Shown: one piece after another, positions 23,454-31,715 of the stretch
How the letters are laid out: the number at the start of each line of letters is the position of its first letter
Position numbering within the stretch: position 1 is the first letter of the stretch
Assembly (NCBI GenBank): GCA_024274785.1
Contig: JAJSAM010000047.1
Location: forward strand, 1 to 64,000
From: Planctomycetota bacterium
Lineage (GTDB): Bacteria > Planctomycetota > JAJSAM01
Direction of reading: 5' to 3'
DNA length: 64,000 nt
Made by a program: the position numbers and the translations under genes
Notes under the pieces: model-generated
Seen by the model: only the letters and a program-made list of their open reading frames with translations
Database searches by the model: none
Told to the model about the DNA's origin: nothing

Positions 23454-24353
23454 ATGAAGGGCATCTTCGTAGTCGCCTCACTGACCGCAATCCTTTTGCT
23501 TGCCGGTGGTTGTGAAGGAACGGCGGGTTCGGGTTCGACGGGTGAATCCACGCCGCCGGCGCCGGCCGCCACCACGAGTACCGGGCTCACCGGGCCGGGG
23601 ATCGCGGATGAGTACGGCCCGGACGCGAAGCGGAAGATGGATGTGGCCTGGCAGGCGTTCAAGGATGACGCCCCCGAGTGGCCGTACCTCCGCCAGGAAT
23701 GGATCAGTATCGGCCGTCGGGCCACCTCCACGCTCGTGGAGAACCTCTATGGAGCCATGCTCATCTCCGCCGCGGGGAATTTCACCGAGGGTTATGACCG
23801 GGCGCGGGGGGAACTCATCCTGCTCGGTGAGCTGGCGGTTCCGACGCTGGCCGCGGTGCTGGAGAAGGGCACCATCTACGACCCGCGGACACGGTCGGAT
23901 CTCCGCATGCCCACCGGGATGGTCAGTGCCACCACCGACATCATCGCCATGAGCCGGGGCTTCGCGGTGCCGTACCTCGCGAAACTCACCCGGAAGGACC
24001 GGCCGACGATCCGCCGCTCCGCGGCCGCGGGACTGGGGCAGACCGGCGCTCGATCCGCCGTGGCGCCCCTCACGAAGGTGCTCGAGGGAGCATCCGAGTG
24101 GTCGGAGCGGATGGTGGCGGCGCGGGCCCTCGGCAACCTCCGGTTCCCCGAGTCGGAAGCGGCGTTGATCCGCGCTCTCGAGGACACGGACGCGGAAGTG
24201 GTGGAGGTGGCGGCCCGCTCCCTCGCCCAACACAAGGCGCACAGTGCCCTTCCCGCCCTCGACAACCGTCGCCAGCGCGCCCAGGCGGCGGGCCGGCACC
24301 AGATCGCCGCGGCGTGCGGAGCGGCGGCGAAGGCAATCCGGGGAAGCCGGTGA
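23454..24353 (+). CDS. Lipoprotein with HEAT-like repeats
   Basis: Lipobox LLLAGGC. Repeats RPTIRRSAAAGLGQTGARSAVAPLTKVL and MVAARALGNLRFPESEAALIRALEDTDAEVVEVAARSLAQHK. Confidence 0.8.
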   Translation: MKGIFVVASLTAILLLAGGCEGTAGSGSTGESTPPAPAATTSTGLTGPGIADEYGPDAKRKMDVAWQAFKDDAPEWPYLRQEWISIGRRATSTLVENLYGAMLISAAGNFTEGYDRARGELILLGELAVPTLAAVLEKGTIYDPRTRSDLRMPTGMVSATTDIIAMSRGFAVPYLAKLTRKDRPTIRRSAAAGLGQTGARSAVAPLTKVLEGASEWSERMVAARALGNLRFPESEAALIRALEDTDAEVVEVAARSLAQHKAHSALPALDNRRQRAQAAGRHQIAAACGAAAKAIRGSR

Positions 24354-24880
24354 GCAGGTTCAGAATCGGCCGGAAGGGCGTCGCCTGCGGCGTCTGTGAT
24401 CGGGAGTTCGCCCCGGGGGACGAGTTCGTCTCGGCCATCTTCGAGGTGGATGCCGAGGGCGCCAACCCGGCCGACGAGGACGAGACCCGCACCTTCGAGC
24501 GCCTGGATGCCTGCCCGGGTTGCTTCGAGAAGATCGAGAAACCGGCCTACTCCCACTGGTTGACCAGCCTCCCGGTGGACGAGGCGAAACAGCCGCTTCT
24601 CGATCTCACGATGGCGCGCGACTTCCTGGTTCGCCTCTGTCGGGAGGACAACCCGGAACGCCAGGCCCTGGTCTACATCCTGACCCTCCTCCTGCTCCGC
24701 AAGCGAAGGGTGAAGCTTGTCACGGAGCGGGTGGAGAACGAGGTCACGGTCATGGACTTGACGGTCAAGACCGGCGAGGGTGATGAAATCGAGGAGATCA
24801 CCGTCCCGGTCTGCGAACTCTCGGAAGAGGAGACGACGGAGATCGAATCGGAACTGGGCCGGCTGTTCGGATTGGCGTAG
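24350..24880 (+). CDS. Hypothetical protein with N-terminal zinc-ribbon-like Cys pairs
   Basis: MSRFRIGRKGVACGVCDREFAPGDEF...CPGCFEKIEKPAY. GTGA overlap with the upstream lipoprotein gene. Confidence 0.7.
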   Translation: MSRFRIGRKGVACGVCDREFAPGDEFVSAIFEVDAEGANPADEDETRTFERLDACPGCFEKIEKPAYSHWLTSLPVDEAKQPLLDLTMARDFLVRLCREDNPERQALVYILTLLLLRKRRVKLVTERVENEVTVMDLTVKTGEGDEIEEITVPVCELSEEETTEIESELGRLFGLA

Positions 24881-25290
24881 GCCGCTCCGCGGCCTCGGAG
24901 GGTCGAGCGCCGTCTCGCCCAGTCACCATCGAACTTTTTCCCCGGGAGTTGCGCCTGTGCCGGTGAACCGTTCACCAACTGCAAGACCAGACCGTTCGCC
25001 CCCCCGATGTGGAAAACCGGTGTCCACGTCTCCTGGTGGCTGGCCTGCGTGCGGTTTTCCAGTGCAGGCGGGACCACCGTCGACGATGCTGCGTTGTGAC
25101 TGGTCGAGACGGAGCCCGACCATCCGACGGGGGAATCGCTGCCCGCCTCTTGAAATGTTCGCCCACCGTGGGCGTATTGCCTCTTGATTCGGAGGGGCGG
25201 CGTCCTCGCCGACCACGAACCCTGAAGAGCCGGACCACACGGGTCCCCTCGATCCGATCGGGGGAAGAGAGGGACGGGAACACGGCCTCC
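24878..25290. repeat. Cluster of family-A repeat elements between convergently diverged copies
   Basis: TAGGCCGCTCCGCGGCCTCGGAGGGTCGAGCGCCGTCTCGCCCA (24878 on), GCGCCTGTGCCGGTGAACC, inverted CCAGTGCAGGCGGGACC...GGTCGAGACGGAGCCCGACCATCCGACGG, and GGAGGGGCGGCGTCCTCGCCGACC. Confidence 0.8.
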
Positions 25291-25308
25291 GGTTAGCGTT
25301 GCACTCCC

Positions 25309-27816
25309 ATGGTCAGGCACCTCATCATCGACATCGGCAGCACGACCACCAAGGCCATCCTCTTCTCGGCGGATGAGCACGGCTGGCGCTTTGTCCGCCG
25401 CGAGGCTCCCACCACCGTCGAGGCCCCGCACACCGACGTCGCGGTGGGGCTTCTCCAGGTCCTTGGGGACCTCGGAGAGGAGGCGGGCGTGGCACTGGTC
25501 AAAGACGGTCGCCCGACGCTCCCGCTGCTTCTCAGTTCGAGCGCCGGCGGCGGCCTGGCCGTGGTCGTGACCGGTCTGGTGAAACGAGTCACCTCCCGCA
25601 GCGCGGAGCGAGCGGCGCTCGGCGCGGGGGCCATGCTCCTCGATACCATCGCCCTCGACGACGGCCGCGCGCCCTACCGCAAGATCGAGATGCTGCGGAC
25701 CCTTCGCCCTGACATGGTCCTCTTTGCCGGCGGGTTCGACGGCGAGGCCCTTTCCGGTCCGGTCTTCCTCGCCGAACTGCTCCGGCAGGCGGACCTCCGT
25801 TCGAAGTTGTCGGATTCGGTGAAGCTCCCGGTGGTTTACGCGGGCAACGCGTTTGCCGCGGAACTCGTCAGAAAAACCCTCTCGGACCGCTATCTCTTTC
25901 ACCCGGTGCCGAACCTGCGTCCCGATGGAGACACCGAGAACCTCCAGCCCGCCCGCGCGGCCATCCACGACCTTTTCATGGACCACGTGATGTCGAACGC
26001 ACCGGGGTACGCCGCCCTCGAGGACTGGGTGGACGCGCCGATCCTCCCGACCCCCTCCGCTGTGGCGAAGATCCTCGAATTGGCCACCACTGACACCGAC
26101 CGGACGATGCTGGTCATTGATATCGGCGGCGCCACGACCGATGTCTTCACCGCCCGGAGCGGGAAGGTATTCCGTACCGTGAGCGCGAACCTCGGCATGT
26201 CCTACAGCGCTCTGAACGTGGCGGTCACCGCGGGAATCGAGCCCATTTGCGAGTTGTTGGGTGGTGAACTGAGCACCCGGGAGGTCTGGAACCGGATCCT
26301 CAACAAGCACATCGACCCCACAGTTCTGCCCACCACCGAGGAGAACGTTCGCCTGGAACGGGCGTTGGCGGCGGTGGCCATCCGCGAAGCCGTCCGGGAG
26401 CACCTCGAGATCCTGAGCGGTGCACCGCTGAGCCTTGGCGAAGACGACCTCTCCCTCAGGACCATCGGACGGCGGTGGAAGGCGAAGATGCGGAAGAAGA
26501 GAAAGAGGAAAGGTCTGGACGTCTCCGGCTACGACCTCATCGTCGGTAGCGGCGGCATCCTCTCCCATTCTCCCCGTGCGGCCACGGCGTGGATGCTGAC
26601 CAGCGCCCTTGCTCCGAAGCGCAAGACGAAACTGGCGGCCGATAGCGCGTTCATGTTTCCCCAACTCGGCGCCCTCTCGGTGGAGGACCCGGCGCTGGCG
26701 GTTGAGCTCTTCCACTCCCTCGGGCTGGTGATGCTCGAGAAGGACGGTGTGGCCTCCGCCGTGCCGCCGCCGGTGCGGAGGTCTCTCTTTGGCGGAGCAA
26801 CGCTCGCGTCGGGGCCTCTCTCGGTCCGTCGCGAACTGGCCGCGGAGGGCGACGTGCTGGTTGGTCCGGGGGAGGCGGTGACTCCCGAGACGATCGTCGG
26901 GCGCTGTACCCGGAAGTTTCTCCGACCCTTCTTCCTGTCAGTGGCGGAGGCGATCGAGACGGAGCCGGAGAGGCTCCATGAGTTCATGGAGAAGGGGGTA
27001 GGCGACGAGATTTCCGCCGGAGAGACCCTGGCCCGGCGGCCGGCCGGTATCTTCCATCTGCTGCAGTACATCTCGCCGGTGGCCGGCACGATCCGGCGGA
27101 TCCTGCCCGACGGGACGCTGGTGGTGCGAGAGCTTGCGGAGCGTACGGAGACCCTCCGCGCGGTGCAGGTGGCGAAGGAACTCGATGTCGATCCGCGGAA
27201 GCTCAAACCCCACATCAAGGTGGCGGTCAACCAGGAGGTGGAGAGGGGGCAGGCGCTGGCCACGAGGTTCACCGGGAAGGGCGTGGTCTCCTGCCCGGCG
27301 CCGTTCCGCGCCCGCGTGGAGCGCATCGACTGCGACTTCGGGATCATCCTGATCGCCCCGATCCATGAGGAGTTGGATGTCAATGCGTGGTGCCCCGGTC
27401 GGATCGAGTCCGTAGACGACCGCAGCGTGACCATCCTGGTCGATGCGACCGTGGTGACCGGCGTCTGGGGCCACGCAGGCGAGGCCGTCGGTGATCTCGC
27501 CATCGACCGTGTTCAGGCCGGCGGGATCTCCGTGTTTCCCCGTGCCTCGGCGGAGGTACTCGAGACCCTCGTCGATGGTGGCGCCGCCGGTCTGGTCACC
27601 GGGAGCCTCGATTTCGCGGACATCATCGAGGAGCCTCCACCGTTCCCGATCGTTCTCACAGAGGGCTTCGGTCGGCGGGAGATGCGTCCCGACCTGGCAG
27701 ACGCTTTCCGCGCCCACGATCGCCGCCTGGCGGTCATGGACGGTACCACCGAATTGCGAGTGGGCGTCCGTCGGCCGCGGGTGGTGCTGCCTTTCAGGAT
27801 TGTGGACGAAGTGTGA
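25309..27816 (+). CDS. GlmL/MutL-like ASKHA-fold protein (glutamate mutase accessory family), long 835-aa form
   Basis: DIGSTTTKAILF, SSSAGGGLAVVVTGLVKRVTSRSAERAALGAGA, VIDIGGATTDVFTA, VGSGGILSHSP. Confidence 0.7.
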   Translation: MVRHLIIDIGSTTTKAILFSADEHGWRFVRREAPTTVEAPHTDVAVGLLQVLGDLGEEAGVALVKDGRPTLPLLLSSSAGGGLAVVVTGLVKRVTSRSAERAALGAGAMLLDTIALDDGRAPYRKIEMLRTLRPDMVLFAGGFDGEALSGPVFLAELLRQADLRSKLSDSVKLPVVYAGNAFAAELVRKTLSDRYLFHPVPNLRPDGDTENLQPARAAIHDLFMDHVMSNAPGYAALEDWVDAPILPTPSAVAKILELATTDTDRTMLVIDIGGATTDVFTARSGKVFRTVSANLGMSYSALNVAVTAGIEPICELLGGELSTREVWNRILNKHIDPTVLPTTEENVRLERALAAVAIREAVREHLEILSGAPLSLGEDDLSLRTIGRRWKAKMRKKRKRKGLDVSGYDLIVGSGGILSHSPRAATAWMLTSALAPKRKTKLAADSAFMFPQLGALSVEDPALAVELFHSLGLVMLEKDGVASAVPPPVRRSLFGGATLASGPLSVRRELAAEGDVLVGPGEAVTPETIVGRCTRKFLRPFFLSVAEAIETEPERLHEFMEKGVGDEISAGETLARRPAGIFHLLQYISPVAGTIRRILPDGTLVVRELAERTETLRAVQVAKELDVDPRKLKPHIKVAVNQEVERGQALATRFTGKGVVSCPAPFRARVERIDCDFGIILIAPIHEELDVNAWCPGRIESVDDRSVTILVDATVVTGVWGHAGEAVGDLAIDRVQAGGISVFPRASAEVLETLVDGGAAGLVTGSLDFADIIEEPPPFPIVLTEGFGRREMRPDLADAFRAHDRRLAVMDGTTELRVGVRRPRVVLPFRIVDEV

Positions 27817-27949
27817 AAACGCAGTGAAGCCGCAGGGCTGGGCACGGGTTCGATGTCATGCTGGCCCTGCTGCTTGCTGCAAGAGAGCCCACGACAGGGG
27901 CAAACATGTCACTAACATACTGCCACCAAAGGATTTACGCCATTACCCC

Positions 27950-27978
27950 TTGCGTCGGCCTTTTTCTTGGGCTAAGCT
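27950..27978 (+). promoter_or_regulatory. Candidate mraZ (Pmra) promoter
   Basis: TTGCGT, 17-nt spacer, TAAGCT, immediately upstream of the three GTGGG boxes. Confidence 0.5.
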
Positions 27979-28003
27979 GTGGGGGAAAGTGGGGCCAAGT
28001 GGG
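27979..28003 (+). promoter_or_regulatory. Putative MraZ operator: three GTGGG direct repeats at 10-bp period
   Basis: GTGGG-GGAAA-GTGGG-GCCAA-GTGGG at 27979, 27989, 27999; 40 bp upstream of the mraZ ATG. Confidence 0.8.
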
Positions 28004-28043
28004 TTACTGAGGCGAATTGGCCCCGGGAGAGGTGGATCAGGGC

Positions 28044-28475
28044 ATGTTCGCCGGAACCTTCACGAGGAAGCTGGATGAGAAGTGGCGTCTGCCGCTGCCA
28101 GCCGACCTCCTGATCGGCGAGGACGACCAGACGATCTTCTACTTCGCCCCCTCCGCGGGCTACCTGATCCTCTTCTCCCCGCAGTACTTCGATCAGCTGT
28201 CCGAGCAGATCCACGCCAAGTCGGTCATGGGGCACCGGAAGCTACGGAAGAAGTTCTTCGGGAACACCTACAAGAAGCCCCGGGACAAAAGCGGCCGGAT
28301 CACGATCCCTGAGTCCCTTCGCGCCCGATGCGGTCTCTCTGCCGGGGCGGAGGTGGTGATGGTGGGGACCGGCCTCTATGCGGAGATCCTGCCCGCGGCC
28401 ATGGCTCCTGAGGAACCCGGACCTGAAGAGATGGAAGACGTTTTCGACGCGCTGGAGGCCTTGGGAGAGGGTTGA
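28044..28475 (+). CDS. mraZ: Transcriptional regulator MraZ
   Basis: MFAGTFTRKLDEKWRLPLPADLL... KSGRITIPESLRARCGLSAGAEVVMVGTGLYAEI; adjacent to rsmH. Confidence 0.92.
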   Translation: MFAGTFTRKLDEKWRLPLPADLLIGEDDQTIFYFAPSAGYLILFSPQYFDQLSEQIHAKSVMGHRKLRKKFFGNTYKKPRDKSGRITIPESLRARCGLSAGAEVVMVGTGLYAEILPAAMAPEEPGPEEMEDVFDALEALGEG

Positions 28476-29368
28476 TGACCAAAGACGAGGCGACCATCCA
28501 CCGGCCCGTGATGCTCCGGGAAGTGGTGAAGATCCTCGTCGAAGGCAAGATCGACCTCCTGCTCGATGCCACCGTGGGCGCTGGAGGACACTCGGCCGGC
28601 TTCCTCGAGGCTCGAGGGGAAACGGCGCGGGTGATCGGGCTCGACCGTGACCCGGAGATGGCCGAGGGTGCTTCGCGGCGGCTCGCCCGCTTCGGTGGGC
28701 GGGCGACGATCCGGGCCCGCAGCTTTGCCGACCTCGACGTGGTGCTCGACGAACTCGGGGTGGACCGGGTGGACGGCGCGCTCTTCGACCTCGGTGCGAA
28801 CTCGCATCACTTCGACGAGGGCGGGCGAGGGTTTTCGTTCCTCTCGCCGGGGCCGCTCGACATGCGCTACGACCGTACCGGAGGCGTCACCGCCGCCGAC
28901 CTGGTCAACGATCTGTCCGAGGAGAAACTCGCCGAGCTGATCCAGGAATACGGAGAAGAACACCGGGCACGCCGGATCGCCCGGGCCATCGCGCAGGAGA
29001 GGCCGATCCGCGACACGCTTCGCCTGGCGGAGGTGATCGAGCGCGCTCTGGGCGGGCGCGGCCGGGCACACCCGGCGACCCGCACCTTCCAGGCTTTGCG
29101 CCTGGCTGCAAACACGGAACTGGAACATGTGTCGCTGGGCATCCCCGCGGCATTTCGCCGGCTCTCGCCGGGCGGGCGGCTGATTGTGCTCAGCTTTCAT
29201 TCCGGAGAGGACCGTCTGGTGAAGCGACTGATGCGGGACGAGGTGAGTCGGGGGTCTGGGCAGCTCCTGATGAAGAAGCCTCTTCGTCCCGCAGCGGATG
29301 AGGCTCGGTCGAACCGAAGGGCACGCAGTGCGATGCTTCGCGTCTGCGAGAAGACGAGGGAGGGTTGA
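28472..29368 (+). CDS. rsmH: 16S rRNA (cytosine1402-N4)-methyltransferase
   Basis: HRPVMLREVV...LLDATVGAGGHSAGFLEA...LFDLGANSHHFDEGGRGFSFLSPGPLDMRYD... RTFQALRLAANTELEHV. Confidence 0.96.
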   Translation: MMTKDEATIHRPVMLREVVKILVEGKIDLLLDATVGAGGHSAGFLEARGETARVIGLDRDPEMAEGASRRLARFGGRATIRARSFADLDVVLDELGVDRVDGALFDLGANSHHFDEGGRGFSFLSPGPLDMRYDRTGGVTAADLVNDLSEEKLAELIQEYGEEHRARRIARAIAQERPIRDTLRLAEVIERALGGRGRAHPATRTFQALRLAANTELEHVSLGIPAAFRRLSPGGRLIVLSFHSGEDRLVKRLMRDEVSRGSGQLLMKKPLRPAADEARSNRRARSAMLRVCEKTREG

Positions 29369-29673
29369 GGATGGCGAAGTCTCTGGCAATCGTTGCCTGT
29401 GTCACCGCGTTTCTCCTGTGCCTCGTGGCGATCAAGGATCACGCGGCGCTGATCAGGACGGGGTACGAGGTCACCGCGCTGGAGCGGGCGCGGGACGGGC
29501 TCGAGATGGAGGCCGCCCGCTCGAGGGAGCAGGTGAACCAGCTCGGTTCTCCGGCGGTGCTCTCCCGGCTGGTGGATGATCTCGGGCTGTCGAGGGCCTA
29601 CCCCCGGGAGTTCGGGGTGGTGCGGGTAATGCCGATCCGGATCGATGGTCCGGTGCTGGCGAAGAAGGACTGA
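29365..29673 (+). CDS. ftsL: FtsL-like cell division protein
   Basis: Short single-TM protein with coiled-coil periplasmic part (ALERARDGLEMEAARSREQVNQLGSPAVLSRLVDDLGL), positioned between rsmH and ftsI. Confidence 0.7.
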   Translation: MRMAKSLAIVACVTAFLLCLVAIKDHAALIRTGYEVTALERARDGLEMEAARSREQVNQLGSPAVLSRLVDDLGLSRAYPREFGVVRVMPIRIDGPVLAKKD

Positions 29674-29750
29674 GTTTCGTGCCGGCCCGGGGCGGTGACG
29701 CGCAGGGAGTCGCACCGGTCGGCGAGGGTCGTGGCATCCCGGGAGTGGAG

Positions 29751-31625
29751 ATGGCGATGATGACGGTGAAGGAACAGCGCGCTGCGGGGTTCAGAGCGGT
29801 TGTTCTCACCGTCGCCATCATGTTGCTCTTCCTGGGAATGGGGGGCCGTTACTTCCACATCATGGTGGTGCGCCATCGCGAGTTTCGCCAGCTCGCCCGT
29901 GCACAGCTCAACTCCACCCGCGAACTTCGAGGCATTCGAGGGAGCATTCTCGATCGGTTCGGGCGGGAGCTCGCCCTGACTCGTACCCTCGATTCGGTCG
30001 CGGTGGATCCGGGGATGGTCGAGCCCGAGGACCGGGAGCGGGTCGCCAGGGTGATCGCCGCGGCGGTCCGGGTGGATCCGGCTTTCGTCAGGAAGCAGCT
30101 CGACAGGGACTGCCGCTTTCGCTGGATCCGCCGCCTGATCCGGAACCCCGAGGTCTCTGCGCGGCTGCCCATGCTCGACATCGACGGCCTCGTGCTCCGC
30201 AAGGAACTGGGGCGCTGCTACCCCGCGGGCGCCGCCGCATCGCACCTGGTCGGTTTCGCGGGCATCGACGGGGGCGGCCTGGCCGGCATCGAACTGGCAT
30301 TCGATCAGACCCTCCGGTCCCGTGCTGGAGTCAAGCCGGTCATGCGCGATGGGAAGTCGGGAGCGGTCAGCCTCCCCGCCGACCTCTCTGCCGGCACCGT
30401 GCTCTCCGAGGATGGCGGGGACGTTCTGCTTGCCCTTGATCTGACCATCCAGGCCTTTGTGGACCAGGCCTTGAACGACGCCTGCGCGGAGTGGACCCCG
30501 GAGTCGGCGGTGGCGGTCGTGCTCGATCCCCGCAACGGCGACGTGCTGGCCATGGCCTCCCGCCCGGATTTCGATGCCGTCAACTTCCCGGATGAGCCGG
30601 CGGCGTCCCGACGCAACCGGGTGATCGCGGACGTCTACGAGCCCGGATCCACCATGAAGCCCCTGGTGGCCGCGGCCGCGCTCGATCGAGGCGCGGTGTC
30701 GTTCCGTCAGACCTTCGACTGTACGGATGACGGAGCCTGGGAAGTTCCGCGCATCCGCAAGGACGGGACCCGGCGCCGGGGCCGCCGCACCATTCACGAC
30801 CACAAGCCCATGGGGCGTCTGACCTTCTCCGAGGTGGTCGTGCACTCCTCGAACATCGGAATGGCCCAGATCGGCCTCGAACTCGGTGTCGAAGAGACGT
30901 ATCGGCATATTCGGGCTCTCGGCTTCGGGGAGAGCACTCGCAGTGGGCTTGGCGGCGAAGAGGCGGGCATCGTGACGCGCCGCTCGGAGTGGACGGAAGT
31001 CTACACGCTGCCGTCGGTCTCGATGGGGCACGAAATCTCGGCGACGCCGCTGCAATTCGCGGCGGCCTTCGCCAGCCTGGCCAATGGCGGCGTGCTCTAC
31101 AAGCCCCGCATCGCCATTGCCGTGGGGGGCAAAGATGTCCCGCCGCTGCCGCTCCGCCAGGTCTTCGACCCGACGGTCCTGCGGGACTTCATGACGCCGG
31201 TGCTCGTGCGCGTGGTGACGGAGGGTACCGGGAAGCGCGCGAGGATCCCGGGCTACCGCGTGGGTGGAAAAACCGGTACGGCGCAAGTGCTCGGGGAGGG
31301 GGGCAGGACGGTCGGGTACATCTCCTCGTTCGTGGCTTTCGCGCCGGCGGAGAGCCCGCGGTTCCTGGTGTTTGTCCTGCTCAACAAGCCACGGCGGGAT
31401 CGGGGCACGCCCTACGGCGGAACGGTGGCGGCCCCCGCAGTGAAGGAGATCCTGGAGCGCTGTCTCGGCTACGCCGAAGTGCCGCCCCTGGACGGATGGG
31501 ATGGAAGCGGGGGAACAGGTCGGACGGGCAGCCTGTTCAGGGGTGAGGCGGTCGGGGGGCGGGGCAGTCGGCGCTCCGCGAGGGGTGGGGTGGAAGGGGC
31601 GGGTCCGGGAGGACGGTCCCGATGA
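29751..31625 (+). CDS. ftsI: Peptidoglycan transpeptidase FtsI (class B PBP)
   Basis: RGIRGSILDRFGRELA, EPGSTMKPLVAAAAL (SxxK), HSSNIGMAQ (SxN), GGKTGTAQV (KTG). Confidence 0.93.
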   Translation: MAMMTVKEQRAAGFRAVVLTVAIMLLFLGMGGRYFHIMVVRHREFRQLARAQLNSTRELRGIRGSILDRFGRELALTRTLDSVAVDPGMVEPEDRERVARVIAAAVRVDPAFVRKQLDRDCRFRWIRRLIRNPEVSARLPMLDIDGLVLRKELGRCYPAGAAASHLVGFAGIDGGGLAGIELAFDQTLRSRAGVKPVMRDGKSGAVSLPADLSAGTVLSEDGGDVLLALDLTIQAFVDQALNDACAEWTPESAVAVVLDPRNGDVLAMASRPDFDAVNFPDEPAASRRNRVIADVYEPGSTMKPLVAAAALDRGAVSFRQTFDCTDDGAWEVPRIRKDGTRRRGRRTIHDHKPMGRLTFSEVVVHSSNIGMAQIGLELGVEETYRHIRALGFGESTRSGLGGEEAGIVTRRSEWTEVYTLPSVSMGHEISATPLQFAAAFASLANGGVLYKPRIAIAVGGKDVPPLPLRQVFDPTVLRDFMTPVLVRVVTEGTGKRARIPGYRVGGKTGTAQVLGEGGRTVGYISSFVAFAPAESPRFLVFVLLNKPRRDRGTPYGGTVAAPAVKEILERCLGYAEVPPLDGWDGSGGTGRTGSLFRGEAVGGRGSRRSARGGVEGAGPGGRSR

Positions 31626-31715
31626 CAGCTACGGAAGGGAGCAGCGGTGCCTCGGACGTTGACCAGCATTTTTGCGGCCTATGCGCCGCGGCCGAGCGGG
31701 AAGGAGCGTCCGCAC

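Noticed and set aside
24673-26715. 680-aa minus-strand ORF spanning the repeat cluster and the GlmL-like gene
   Set aside because: Antisense of a clear ASKHA protein plus repeat DNA; no domain signal.
29598-31286. 562-aa minus-strand ORF antisense to ftsI
   Set aside because: Shadow ORF; PBP active-site motifs are on the plus strand.
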